Shown piece by piece: positions 32,725-42,682 of a DNA stretch of 64,000 bases. Each line of letters opens with the position of its first letter. The first letter of the stretch is position 1. The stretch is taken from contig NZ_CP046973.1 of NCBI RefSeq assembly GCF_009792235.1, forward strand, positions 2,976,001-3,040,000, in the 5' to 3' direction. The notes under the pieces are model-generated. The model did not search any database. It was not told the DNA's origin and saw only the letters and a program-made list of their open reading frames with translations. The stretch is from Microcystis aeruginosa FD4. Its GTDB lineage: Bacteria > Cyanobacteriota > Cyanobacteriia > Cyanobacteriales > Microcystaceae. The position numbers and the translations under genes were made by a program.

Positions 32725-33753
32725 ATGGAATCCGCCTCTTTTATTCCCCGTCTAGTTATCCCCGTCGGTGATCCCGCCGGAATCGGCCCTGAAGTGGTGT
32801 TAAAAGCGATCGCCGATTCCTCAATCTCGTCCGGTTGTCAGATTACTCTAATCGGGACAAGAACGCTTCTCGAAAAAGCCTATCACGATCCCCATCTTCT
32901 CGATCGCTTTTCTCTGATCGATTTGCCCTACAATCAAGAAAAAATCGTTTGCGGGCGTGGGGATGCCCATAGTGGCGAAATTAGCTTTCTTTACCTGCAA
33001 GAAGCCATAAAACGCACCCTCAAGGGCGAATTTGATGGTATTGTCACCGGTCCGATCGCTAAATCCTCTTGGCAGTTGGCCGGTTATGATTTCCCCGGTC
33101 AAACGGAGGTTTTAGCTACCATGGCGGGAATTAACCGTTATGGGATGCTATTCGTCGCTAAATCCCCTCACACCGGCTATAACTTACGCACTCTCCTCGC
33201 CACTACCCACATCCCCCTGCGAGAAGTTCCCGATGCTCTTAACCCCGATCTGATGACCCGAAAACTAGACCTATTGATCGAGTCTTTAAAGCTAGATTTC
33301 GGCATCGATCGCCCAAAAATCGCCATATCTGGCCTTAATCCCCACAGTGGCGAAGCGGGAAAACTGGGAAGGGAAGAAAAGGACTGGTTACAGCCTTGGT
33401 TGGACTCAATGGGACAAAAATACCCGCAAACCCAATTAATCGGCCTTGTCCCCCCCGATACCCTTTGGGTGGAACCGGGACGCGCTTGGTTTAGCGGTGC
33501 AGGGCAACCCGCCGACGCATATCTGGCATTATACCACGATCAGGGCTTAATTCCCGTCAAATTAATGGCTTTTGACTGTGCTGTTAACACTACCATCGGT
33601 TTACCTTTTGTTCGCACCTCTCCAGACCACGGCACGGCTTTTGATATCGCCGGTCTTGGCATCGCCAGGGCCCAGAGTATGCAAGCGGCGATCCAATTAG
33701 CGATCGAATTATGTCAGCAGCGGGACAACCGGAGAACTAAACTAGAGATATAG
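32725..33753 (+). CDS. pdxA: 4-hydroxythreonine-4-phosphate dehydrogenase
   Basis: 342 aa enzyme of the DXP-dependent vitamin B6 pathway, oxidising 4-phosphohydroxy-L-threonine. The N-terminal GDPAGIGPEVVLKA, VTGPIAKSSW, GLNPHSGEAGKLG and ALYHDQGLIPVKL (metal-binding His) are all present. Full length. The next gene starts 24 bp later, so they are probably co-transcribed. Confidence 0.95.
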   Translation: MESASFIPRLVIPVGDPAGIGPEVVLKAIADSSISSGCQITLIGTRTLLEKAYHDPHLLDRFSLIDLPYNQEKIVCGRGDAHSGEISFLYLQEAIKRTLKGEFDGIVTGPIAKSSWQLAGYDFPGQTEVLATMAGINRYGMLFVAKSPHTGYNLRTLLATTHIPLREVPDALNPDLMTRKLDLLIESLKLDFGIDRPKIAISGLNPHSGEAGKLGREEKDWLQPWLDSMGQKYPQTQLIGLVPPDTLWVEPGRAWFSGAGQPADAYLALYHDQGLIPVKLMAFDCAVNTTIGLPFVRTSPDHGTAFDIAGLGIARAQSMQAAIQLAIELCQQRDNRRTKLEI

Positions 33754-33777
33754 CCCTCGATAGGAGACAATTGGGAT

Positions 33778-35142
33778 ATGGGTATCGCTTCAGTTAACCC
33801 TGCCACGGGAGAAATTCTCAAGACTTTTACCCCTCTAACCTCGGAGGAATTGGCGGCGAAATTAGCCCTAGCTGACGCGACTTTTCAGCAGTATCGCCGC
33901 ACCGCCATCAGTGAACGGGGACAGTGGTTACGGCAAGCGGCGGATATTTTGGAACGGGATCAGGTGACATTGGCTAAAACCATGACTTTAGAAATGGGGA
34001 AACCAATCAAATCAGCGATCGCAGAAGTCCTCAAATGTGCCTTGGTTTGTCGTTTTTATGCCGATCATGCCGCCGGTTATCTGGAAGATGTGTTGATTGC
34101 CACCGATGCTAGTCGCAGTTTTGTCCGTTATCAACCTTTAGGGGTAATTTTAGCGGTTATGCCCTGGAATTTCCCTTTATGGCAAGTATTTCGCTTTGCT
34201 GCCCCCGCTTTAATGGCGGGAAATGTCGGCCTACTCAAACACGCTTCTAATGTCCCCCAATCAGCTTTAGCGGTGGAAAGAATTTTATTAGAAGCTGGTT
34301 TTCCCGAAGGTGCTTTTCAAACTCTTTTGATCGGGGCTGATCACGTTAGTGATTTAATTAACGATGAACGGGTAAAAGCCGCCACTTTAACCGGTAGTGA
34401 ACCAGCGGGGATTAGTTTAGCAGCCGCCGCCGGAAAACAGATCAAAAAAGTGGTTTTGGAGTTGGGAGGTAGTGATCCTTTTATCGTTTTAGATACTGCC
34501 GATATCGAGGCGGCAGCGGCTACGGCAGTGACAGCGCGATTGTTAAATAATGGTCAGACTTGTATCGCCGCTAAACGGTTTATTGTTATGGAAACTGTCG
34601 CTGATCAATTTGAACAGTTATTGGTGGCTAAATTTCAAGCTTTAAAAGTTGGTGATCCTCTCGATGAAACTGTTGATATTGGTCCTTTGGCCACGGTATC
34701 GATCGTCTCGGAAATTGCCGCCCAAGTGGAAAAAACCGTCGCTATGGGTGGTAAAATCCTTGTAGGGGGTCAACGTTTAGAGGGAAAAGGTAACTTCTAT
34801 CTACCGACGATTTTAACCGATATTCCTGCTGGTTCTCCGGGGGAAAAAGAGGAATTTTTTGGACCGGTGGCTTTACTATTTCGAGTCAAAAATATCGAGG
34901 AAGCGATCGCTTTAGCTAATGATAGTCCCTTTGGTTTGGGTTCTAGTGCCTGGACGAATAACCCCGAAGAAATTGAGCGTTTAATTAGCGAAATTGAGGC
35001 CGGTTGTGTGTTTATTAACGGTATGGTTAAATCCGATCCTCGCTTACCCTTTGGGGGGATTAAACGTTCCGGTTTTGGACGGGAATTAAGTGTGGAAGGT
35101 ATTCGCGAATTTGTTAATGTTAAAACTGTTTGGATTAAGTAA
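33778..35142 (+). CDS. gabD: NAD(P)-dependent succinate-semialdehyde dehydrogenase
   Basis: 454 aa aldehyde dehydrogenase. The catalytic Cys is in NNGQTCIAAKRF, and the Glu in VLELGGSDPFIV. PWNFPLWQVFRFAAPALMAGN is the nucleotide-binding segment. The short N-terminus and these motifs match cyanobacterial SSADH, which closes the 2-oxoglutarate decarboxylase-type TCA cycle in cyanobacteria. Substrate is inferred from the family. It follows pdxA by 24 bp with a GGAGACAA just upstream. Confidence 0.8.
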   Translation: MGIASVNPATGEILKTFTPLTSEELAAKLALADATFQQYRRTAISERGQWLRQAADILERDQVTLAKTMTLEMGKPIKSAIAEVLKCALVCRFYADHAAGYLEDVLIATDASRSFVRYQPLGVILAVMPWNFPLWQVFRFAAPALMAGNVGLLKHASNVPQSALAVERILLEAGFPEGAFQTLLIGADHVSDLINDERVKAATLTGSEPAGISLAAAAGKQIKKVVLELGGSDPFIVLDTADIEAAAATAVTARLLNNGQTCIAAKRFIVMETVADQFEQLLVAKFQALKVGDPLDETVDIGPLATVSIVSEIAAQVEKTVAMGGKILVGGQRLEGKGNFYLPTILTDIPAGSPGEKEEFFGPVALLFRVKNIEEAIALANDSPFGLGSSAWTNNPEEIERLISEIEAGCVFINGMVKSDPRLPFGGIKRSGFGRELSVEGIREFVNVKTVWIK

Positions 35143-35161
35143 ATAAATTCAGTTATCAGTA

Positions 35162-35189
35162 GGGTGGGTTAGCAACGCGTAACCCACCC
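35162..35189. repeat. Palindromic repeat downstream of gabD
   Basis: GGGTGGGTT and AACCCACCC form a 9-bp stem over a short spacer. This dispersed cyanobacterial repeat may serve as a transcription terminator, though it lacks a T-tract. It lies between gabD and the helicase gene. Confidence 0.6.
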
Positions 35190-35207
35190 CCATAACCAAT
35201 TAAAAAT

Positions 35208-38200
35208 ATGCCGCGCATTTTTGATAATATTGAGTCCCATTTATTGCCAATTTTACAGGAAAGTTTATTAGCAGCCCAACGCGCTGATTTTTGCGTGGGT
35301 TATTTTAATTTGCGCGGTTGGCAGTCCATAGACACCTATATTGATCACTTTCTCGGTGGTGATTTGTCCTGTTGTCGTCTCCTGATTGGTATGCAGAAAG
35401 CACCCCAGGAATTACTACAGCAATCCCTGTCTTTATTGCCTAGATTAAATGGTATAGATAAGGCAACTTCCGCTCGTTTAAAAAAACAAATTGTTCAGGA
35501 TTTTTGCCAGCAATTAACTTGGGGGAATCCTAGCAATCGCGATCAGGCAGCTTTGCAACGTTTGGGTCAACAAATCCAAGCGGGTAAGCTAGTAATTCGC
35601 CTATTTTTGCGCTATAATCTCCATGCTAAATTATACCTTATTCATCGAGATGATGTCAATAATCCAATGGTGGGATTTTTAGGTAGCAGTAATCTAACTT
35701 TTGCGGGATTACAACAACAGGGAGAATTAAATATTGATGTCCTTGACCACGATGCTTGTGCCAAATTACAAAAGTGGTTTAATGATCGTTGGTCAGATAC
35801 TTGGTCTTTAGATATTTCTGCGGATATTGTCGAGGTAATTAACCAAAGTTGGGCCAGGGAAAGTCTGATTCCTCCCTATCATATCTATTTAAAAATAGCT
35901 TACCATCTTTCCTTTGAAGCGAGAGCCGGTTTAGCAGAATACAAAATTCCCCGACAGTTTGATCAAGACTTACTAGATTTTCAGAAATCGGCCATTAAAA
36001 TTGCCGCTCGTTATGTGCAAAGACGCGGTGGGGTTTTAATTGGCGACGTGGTGGGGTTAGGAAAAACGCGCATCGCTTCCATTCTAGCATATATTTTGCA
36101 GGAAGACTACGATTTAGAAATCTTAATTATTTGTCCGAAAAACCTCCTAACTATGTGGGAGGATTACAGCCATAAATATAAATTAAGAGCGAAAATTATC
36201 CCCTTAAGTCAGGTGATGCAGGAATTGCCTAATCTGCGGCGCTATCGAGTGGTAATTATCGATGAAAGTCATAACCTGCGTAATCGGGAGGGTAAACGTT
36301 ATCGGGTGATACAGGAGTACATTAACACCAATGAAAGTCGCTGTATTCTCTTGACTGCGACTCCCTACAATAAAAACTATCTTGACCTGTCCAATCAACT
36401 GCGTTTATTCATTCAAGAGGATACTAATCTCGGAATTCGTCCCGAAAGACTACTGGAATCTCTGGGAGGAGAAATCGAATTTAATCGCAGACACCAATCT
36501 CCGGTTAGGTCCCTAGCTGCCTTTGAAAAAAGTGACTCTCCCGACGACTGGAGAGACTTAATGCGTCTCTATTTGATTAGACGGACTCGCGGTTTTATCA
36601 AAAATAATTATGCTACAGAAGACGAACAGGGTCGCAAGTATCTAAAATTTGCCGATGGGTCGAGGGTATATCTTCCCCAACGACAACTAAAGACAATCAA
36701 GTTTGACCTACAAGACTCGGTTTATGCGCGTTTATATTCGGAAGCAGTGGTGATAACTCTCAACGGATTGAAGTTACCCCGTTACGGATTGGGAAATTAT
36801 CTGATTAAAGGATGTAAAGGGACAGGAGAGGAGGAAACTATCTTAAAAAGTCTCTCCCGCGCGGGTAAAAGATTAATGGGATTTTGTCGGACGAATTTAT
36901 TTAAACGTTTGGAGAGTGGGGGGTATGCTTTCCTACAATCCCTTGACCGTCATATTCTCCGCAACTATATTTTCCTTCATGCCATGGCCAATAATTTACC
37001 CCTTCCCATCGGGAGTCAGGATCTAGCTTTGTTAGACACTCGTTATCTGGATGAGGATTTAGTCACTCATGGAGAAGAAGACAGTATAGAAACCGAGGAC
37101 ACTGGGGGGATAACCGGGTTAGAAAAAGAGTATCAAAAAAGAGCCGAACAAGTGTATCAAAAGTATGTCAGTGATTATCGCAAGCGCTTTCAGTGGATTA
37201 AAACCGAGGTGTTTGAACCCGCGCTGAAAAAAGACTTACAATCCGATGCTTTGATTTTAATAGCGTTATTGCACACCTGTGGGACCTGGCAGCCAGAGAC
37301 CGACGAAAAGCTAGAGAAGTTATGGCAGCTGTTACAGGAAAATCATCCCCAAGAAAAGGTGTTAATTTTTAGTCAATTTGCAGACACGGTGACTTATTTA
37401 GTTACTCAGTTGCAAAATCGGGGAGTGGATAAGATTGCGGGAGTGACGGGAAAATCTCTGAATCCTGCGGAAATGGTCCATCGTTTTAGTCCCCGCAGCA
37501 ATTCTCAGCAAGTGGAGGAAGAAATACGAGTCCTAGTTGCGACGGATATCCTCAGTGAAGGGTTAAATTTACAGGATTGTGCCATTATCGTTAATTATGA
37601 CTTGCCCTGGGCAATTATTCGTCTCATTCAACGGGCCGGAAGGGTAGATAGAATCGGTCAAAAAGCAAGTCAGGTTCTCTGTTATTCCTTTTTACCTGCG
37701 GAGGGAGTGGAGAGAATTATTAAACTACGGACGAGACTATCTCAAAGACTGCGAGAGAATGCGGAAGTGGTGGGGACCGATGAGATATTTTTTGAGGAGG
37801 AGATGGATAACCAGACTTTATTAGATCTGTATCATGAAAAATCTGAGGTTATCGATGAGGATGAGGATCAAGAAGTGGATTTAACTTCGGAAGCGTATCA
37901 AATTTGGAAAAATGCGATCGAAGTTGACCCTAGTTTAAAACATACCATAGAGAATCTGCCGGCGGTGGTTTATTCCACCCGTTGCCATACCCCCACAGCA
38001 ACCCATCCAGAGGGAGTCATGGTTTATCTAAAAACTGCCGGAGGAAATGATGCTTTAGCATGGATTGATACACAGGGAAATAGTGTGACTCAATCCCAAC
38101 TAACTATTTTACGTTCCGCTGCCTGTCATCCCCAAACTCCCCCGATTCCTCTCCATCCCCAACACCATCAGTTAGTACAAAAAGGTACAGAATTAATTGC

Positions 38201-38537
38201 GGAGGAGGAAACCCATTCCGGGGGACATCTCGGACGAATGACGGGGGCAAAATTTAAAACCTATCAGCGCTTAAAAAGATATGCTCAAGATAGCAGCGAT
38301 AATCTTTTTCCCCCAGAGGTTTTTAATCAAGCAATCGCTCAACTCTATCATTATCCCCTCAGACAGTCCGCTCTCGATCGCTTAAATCGTTGTTTAAGAA
38401 CTGGTATCTCTGACCAACAGTTGGCCGATTTGGTAGTATCTTTGTATCAAGATGACCGTCTCTGTATTGTTCACGAGGAAGAAACAAATCAAGAACCCCA
38501 GATTATCTGTTCCTTGGGTTTATTTCAACCTTCTTAA
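35208..38537 (+). CDS. PLD-like nuclease domain fused to SNF2-type helicase
   Basis: 1109 aa. Residues about 1-200 form a phospholipase-D-like domain with the HxK motif LHAKLYLIH (His139, Lys141) and FLGSSNLTF. A SNF2/SF2 ATPase follows: GDVVGLGKT (279-287, Walker A), VIIDESHNLRN (near 352), and the motif III-like LLTATPYN. The second helicase lobe has VATDILSEGLNLQ and RAGRVDRIGQ (near 800). One PLD motif suggests it would work as a dimer. The methyltransferase gene follows on the same strand. This suggests a DNA-defence role. Confidence 0.75.
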   Translation: MPRIFDNIESHLLPILQESLLAAQRADFCVGYFNLRGWQSIDTYIDHFLGGDLSCCRLLIGMQKAPQELLQQSLSLLPRLNGIDKATSARLKKQIVQDFCQQLTWGNPSNRDQAALQRLGQQIQAGKLVIRLFLRYNLHAKLYLIHRDDVNNPMVGFLGSSNLTFAGLQQQGELNIDVLDHDACAKLQKWFNDRWSDTWSLDISADIVEVINQSWARESLIPPYHIYLKIAYHLSFEARAGLAEYKIPRQFDQDLLDFQKSAIKIAARYVQRRGGVLIGDVVGLGKTRIASILAYILQEDYDLEILIICPKNLLTMWEDYSHKYKLRAKIIPLSQVMQELPNLRRYRVVIIDESHNLRNREGKRYRVIQEYINTNESRCILLTATPYNKNYLDLSNQLRLFIQEDTNLGIRPERLLESLGGEIEFNRRHQSPVRSLAAFEKSDSPDDWRDLMRLYLIRRTRGFIKNNYATEDEQGRKYLKFADGSRVYLPQRQLKTIKFDLQDSVYARLYSEAVVITLNGLKLPRYGLGNYLIKGCKGTGEEETILKSLSRAGKRLMGFCRTNLFKRLESGGYAFLQSLDRHILRNYIFLHAMANNLPLPIGSQDLALLDTRYLDEDLVTHGEEDSIETEDTGGITGLEKEYQKRAEQVYQKYVSDYRKRFQWIKTEVFEPALKKDLQSDALILIALLHTCGTWQPETDEKLEKLWQLLQENHPQEKVLIFSQFADTVTYLVTQLQNRGVDKIAGVTGKSLNPAEMVHRFSPRSNSQQVEEEIRVLVATDILSEGLNLQDCAIIVNYDLPWAIIRLIQRAGRVDRIGQKASQVLCYSFLPAEGVERIIKLRTRLSQRLRENAEVVGTDEIFFEEEMDNQTLLDLYHEKSEVIDEDEDQEVDLTSEAYQIWKNAIEVDPSLKHTIENLPAVVYSTRCHTPTATHPEGVMVYLKTAGGNDALAWIDTQGNSVTQSQLTILRSAACHPQTPPIPLHPQHHQLVQKGTELIAEEETHSGGHLGRMTGAKFKTYQRLKRYAQDSSDNLFPPEVFNQAIAQLYHYPLRQSALDRLNRCLRTGISDQQLADLVVSLYQDDRLCIVHEEETNQEPQIICSLGLFQPS

Positions 38538-38578
38538 CTCCCCCTTATCAACGGGGATTTAGGGGGATATGACCTCCG

Positions 38579-38621
38579 TGACTCCTAACCCTAACAACAA
38601 TTTTTGATTTTTCCAAGAGGT
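38579..38621 (+). promoter_or_regulatory. 43-nt shared leader with Shine-Dalgarno, copy 1
   Basis: This 43-nt segment, from TGACTCCTAACCC to CAAGAGGT, ends 6 nt before the methyltransferase ATG and contains its Shine-Dalgarno (AAGAGGT). It matches 42 of 43 positions with a copy before the M48 protease gene (54,961-55,003), in the same orientation relative to the downstream gene. Confidence 0.7.
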
Positions 38622-38626
38622 CCATT

Positions 38627-41600
38627 ATGTCCCTTAACTTCTCCCGGACTCGCGACTTATTATCTAACTTCCAATTTGGGGAACTGTTTATCGAGGAATT
38701 GGGATGGTCCCATCCTCGCGGGAAAAAATCTCTCCCTGTTACCATCGAGAATCAGGAATATAATTGTCAGAGAATCGCGGAAGTGTCGGGAGTGGTGGTA
38801 TTAGAGGTAAGTCGGGAAGATATCCCCGATAGTCAAACTCGTCAGGAAATTCAGAGACAAGTTACCGAAAGAATAGCTGAAAATCTGCTGATTTTTGTCG
38901 ATAGCAAACGGACGCGCAGTTTATGGTACTGGGTAAAAAGAGAGGGAAGTAAAAGTCAAATCCGCGACCATCTATATATAAAAGGACAACCGGGAGATTT
39001 ATTTCTCAGTAAACTAGCGGAATTAGTTCTCGATATCACCGACTTTGAAGATGGGGAACCCTCTGTAGTCGAAATTGCCCAACTCTTACAAAAGGGTTTC
39101 GATATCGAAAAGATTACCAAAAAATTTTATCAGGAATTTCAGCGAGAGCATTTACAGTTCCTCCCCTTTATCCAGGGAATCGATCGAGAAAGCGATCGAA
39201 AATGGTACACTTCCGTTATCCTCAACCGTTTAATGTTCGTCTATTTCCTGCAGCGCAAGGGATTTATCGACAACGACTTCAACTATCTGCAAAATAAGTT
39301 CCAAGCAAGTCAACGACGCGGGGAAAATTTATTCTATCGTCAGTTTCTGCAAACCCTCTTTTTCCAAGCATTCGCAAAACCGGAATCCCAACGAGACGCA
39401 TCTGTAACTGCATTGGTGGGAAAAGTCAAATATCTTAACGGAGGATTATTTCTCCAACATCCCCTAGAAAATCGTTATCAAAACATTTGTATTGATGACC
39501 AAGCATTTGAGAATATCCTTGATTTATTTTCCCGTTACTCTTGGAACCTTGACGACACTCCGGGGGGACGGGATGACGAAATTAACCCCGATGTCTTGGG
39601 ATATATCTTTGAAAAGTATATCAACCAAAAAGCTTTCGGTGCTTACTATACCCGTCCGGAGATTACCGAATATCTCTGTGATAGGACGATTAATAAATGG
39701 ATTGTCGAGAGAAGTAATCAACTTTATCCCCGCAAACAATTTGCCAGTATTTCTGAACTATTAATCAATCTCGATTCTCCCCTCTGTGAGATTTTGATTA
39801 AAGATATTCTTCCCCAGCTTTCTATTTTAGACCCTGCCTGTGGTTCCGGTGCTTTTTTAGTGGCTGCGATGAAAACTCTCATCGCGATTTATAGCGGGGT
39901 AATTGGAACAATTGAACTGCGAGGAGACAGCAAGTTAAAACAGTGGTTAGCAGAGGTAAGAAAATCCCATCCTTCCCTCGGATATTACATCAAAAAACGG
40001 ATTATTTCCGATAACCTCTACGGTGTCGATATCATGGAGGAAGCGACAGAAATCGCAAAACTGCGTTTATTTCTTGCTTTAGTTGCTGCCGCGCAATCGG
40101 TGACGGAATTGGAACCCCTACCGAATATTGATTTTAATATCATGTCGGGAAATTCCCTCATCGGATTGATTCGCGTGGACGAAAAAAGTTTTAATCTCAT
40201 GGGAGAGGAAAATATCCTACAATCTCTCACCGCGCAAAATTATCAGGCAATTCTCACGGAAAAAAATCGCAGTATTGAATTATACAAGGAACACGCTTTT
40301 CAGTTGGGAGAAGTGGAGGGAACCCCCCAAGAAAACCGTCTCCAGATGTTACGCAATCACATCGAGGATGTTAACCGCGAATCTTTGGTGAAATTAAACC
40401 AAATTCTCCTAGAGGAGTTTAGCGGTAAGTTGTCAATTAAGTACGAATCCGCACAATTAACGGGAAAAGCAAAGAAACGTTTATTAACTCTCTCTGATAT
40501 GCAATCCCTGAAACCCTTCCACTGGGGTTATCACTTCGATAAACTGATTACGGAAAAGGGTGGTTTTGATGTGATTATCACTAATCCTCCTTGGGAAGTC
40601 TTTAAACCGCAAGCGAAGGAATTTTTTTCTCAGCATAGCGACTTGGTGACTAAAAATAAGATGGACATCAAGACGTTTGAAAAGGAACAGAAAAAACTGT
40701 TAACTAATCCCGAAATTGCTCAAGCATGGTTAGATTATCAAAGTCAATACCCCCACGTTAGTCTCTATTTTCGTTCCTCGGAACAATACAAAAATCAAAT
40801 CTCTATTGTGAATGGTAAAAAGCAAGGGACGGATATTAATCTCTATAAGCTTTTTGTTGAACAATGTTTTAATCTCCTCCATCCCCAAGGTGAATGTGGA
40901 ATGGTTATTCCCAGTGGGATTTATACCGATTTGGGAACCAAGCAACTGCGAGAAATGTTATTTTCTCAAACAAAGGTGACAGGATTATTTTGTTTTGAAA
41001 ATCGTAAAGAAATTTTTGACAACGTTCATAGAAGCTTTAAATTTGTTATCCTCTCCTTCGAGAAAAATAAACAAACTCTTTCCTTTCCTGTGGAGTTTAT
41101 GCGTCACGATGTTGAGGAATTACAACGTTTTCCCCATAAAGACAGTTTAGTAATTAGCGTCGATTTAATCCGCAAACTATCCCCCGATTCCCTCTCGGTA
41201 ATGGAATTTAAACAGGATATAGATATTCAGATTGCCGAAAAAATGTCTCGTTTTCCCCTGTTAGGAGAAACCCTTCCCGATACATGGAATCTCAAGTTAA
41301 CATCAGAATTTCACATGACTAATGATAGTCATTTATTTAAAACTGAACCCGCAAAGGGAAGATTACCTCTCTACGAAGGAAAAATGATTCATCAATTCAC
41401 CCATCAGTATGCTTTACCGAAATACTGGTTAGATGAAAAAGAAGCAAGACAAGCTTTATTAAAACGCGGTGAAGTCGATAACGGTCAAATCTTAGACTAT
41501 CAAACCTATCGTTTAGGATTTCGTGATGTTGCCAGAAATACGGATATTAGAACCATGATAGCGACAATTTTACCTCCTAATGTGTTTTGTCCTCATACAA

Positions 41601-42043
41601 TGAGTTTAGAGAAAATTGATAAGCAACCAACTATAAATTTAAAAGAAAGATGTTATCTATTATCTATTTTTAATAGTTTTGTTTTTGATAGAAGTATCCG
41701 AGATAAAGTCACATCTCATTTATCGTTTTTCTACATCTATCAAACTCCTATCCCCCGATTAAAAGAGGGAGATAGATACTTTGAGGAGATAGTAGAAAAG
41801 GCAGCAAAATTGATTTGTGTAAGCGAAGAATTTGACGAATTAGCGAAAGAAGTGGGGATAGGTTCCCATAAAAATGGAGTGACAGAGGAGACAGAAAGAG
41901 CAAAAATTCTGGCTAAACTAGATGCAATAGTAGCCCACTTGTATGAATTAAATGAGATAGAATTTCAGCATATATTAAGTACCTTTCCCCTCGTTTCCGA
42001 AAGCGTCAAAACTGCCACCCTCAAAGCGTACCAAAACCTGTAG
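38627..42043 (+). CDS. Eco57I-type N6-adenine DNA methyltransferase, possibly a fused restriction enzyme
   Basis: 1138 aa. The first ~130 residues (FIEELGWSHPRG, QRIAEVSGVVVLEV, LLIFVDSKRTRSLWYW) form a conserved N-terminal domain that could be a nuclease-like fold. SAM-binding motif I is ILDPACGSGAFL near residue 401. The catalytic NPPW is near residue 653. A C-terminal specificity region follows. The length and order resemble type IIG or BREX-PglX-like methylases. It starts 89 bp after the helicase stop, behind a shared 43-nt leader. It would modify adenines and could also restrict. A partnership with the helicase is inferred from position. Confidence 0.75.
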   Translation: MSLNFSRTRDLLSNFQFGELFIEELGWSHPRGKKSLPVTIENQEYNCQRIAEVSGVVVLEVSREDIPDSQTRQEIQRQVTERIAENLLIFVDSKRTRSLWYWVKREGSKSQIRDHLYIKGQPGDLFLSKLAELVLDITDFEDGEPSVVEIAQLLQKGFDIEKITKKFYQEFQREHLQFLPFIQGIDRESDRKWYTSVILNRLMFVYFLQRKGFIDNDFNYLQNKFQASQRRGENLFYRQFLQTLFFQAFAKPESQRDASVTALVGKVKYLNGGLFLQHPLENRYQNICIDDQAFENILDLFSRYSWNLDDTPGGRDDEINPDVLGYIFEKYINQKAFGAYYTRPEITEYLCDRTINKWIVERSNQLYPRKQFASISELLINLDSPLCEILIKDILPQLSILDPACGSGAFLVAAMKTLIAIYSGVIGTIELRGDSKLKQWLAEVRKSHPSLGYYIKKRIISDNLYGVDIMEEATEIAKLRLFLALVAAAQSVTELEPLPNIDFNIMSGNSLIGLIRVDEKSFNLMGEENILQSLTAQNYQAILTEKNRSIELYKEHAFQLGEVEGTPQENRLQMLRNHIEDVNRESLVKLNQILLEEFSGKLSIKYESAQLTGKAKKRLLTLSDMQSLKPFHWGYHFDKLITEKGGFDVIITNPPWEVFKPQAKEFFSQHSDLVTKNKMDIKTFEKEQKKLLTNPEIAQAWLDYQSQYPHVSLYFRSSEQYKNQISIVNGKKQGTDINLYKLFVEQCFNLLHPQGECGMVIPSGIYTDLGTKQLREMLFSQTKVTGLFCFENRKEIFDNVHRSFKFVILSFEKNKQTLSFPVEFMRHDVEELQRFPHKDSLVISVDLIRKLSPDSLSVMEFKQDIDIQIAEKMSRFPLLGETLPDTWNLKLTSEFHMTNDSHLFKTEPAKGRLPLYEGKMIHQFTHQYALPKYWLDEKEARQALLKRGEVDNGQILDYQTYRLGFRDVARNTDIRTMIATILPPNVFCPHTMSLEKIDKQPTINLKERCYLLSIFNSFVFDRSIRDKVTSHLSFFYIYQTPIPRLKEGDRYFEEIVEKAAKLICVSEEFDELAKEVGIGSHKNGVTEETERAKILAKLDAIVAHLYELNEIEFQHILSTFPLVSESVKTATLKAYQNL

Positions 42044-42554
42044 GGGAAGTGGAGAAGGGAGAGGGGAGAAAAAAGCTGAATACTGACTCGGAGAATACTA
42101 ACCCAATGTTGGACAAAGATAAGCAAAAATTATGTATTGACTCTAGACACTTGAGAATATTTAAATTAACATTCCGCAATATTTATAAATTCTTAAAAAT
42201 TAATTGAGAAAGATTTTTATTTAACAACGATGTTACAATGGTTACAGCGATTTTGCTGAATTTCATAATGGGTTATTCCGTGCTTTTTTGGGCAGCAATG
42301 GTTGAAACCCTTGCCACACCTAGAAGGTAATCCCAATTAAGACGGGGGAATTAGTCAATTTCACCCACAACGATGATCTTTTTTTTGTGTAGTTTTATTG
42401 CAAAAAAAAAGTTTTTTTGACAAAAAGCACAAAGTATGATATGAGGGCAACGGATTTCTGGCAGCCAGTAGTTATTGCAGAGTGGGGAGACCACTTCGTG
42501 CGCGTTGCGGGGGGAGAATAAATAAAAGTAATCTCCTATCTGCTGATGTCTTAA
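42044..42554. other. Gene-free stretch, nothing recognised
   Basis: AT-rich with poly-A/T runs near 42,400 and a few very short frames that look random. No repeats of note, terminators or RNA signatures are visible other than the tRNA that follows. Confidence 0.6.
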
Positions 42555-42627
42555 CGAGTACGGAGGGAGTCGAACCCCCGACACCCAGGACCGGAACCTG
42601 GTGCTCTATCCTCTGAGCTACGTACCC
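42555..42627 (-). tRNA. tRNA-Arg (anticodon CCG)
   Basis: A 73-nt cloverleaf on the minus strand. The acceptor stem is GGGTACG with CGTACTC, and the D-arm AGCTCAGAGGATAGAGC. The anticodon arm is CCAGG-TTCCGGT-CCTGG with anticodon CCG. The T-arm is GGGGGTTCGACTCCCTC. No CCA is encoded. It reads the CGG arginine codon. Confidence 0.95.
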
Positions 42628-42682
42628 ACGATAAAATACCATTACATTATACCACTAGCTGGCGCAGTAGAGCAGAAATTCC

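Noticed and set aside
35208..42043. A complete DISARM system
   Set aside because: DrmA/DrmB-like genes are missing and the PLD and SNF2 parts are fused, so only resemblance to parts of DISARM can be claimed.
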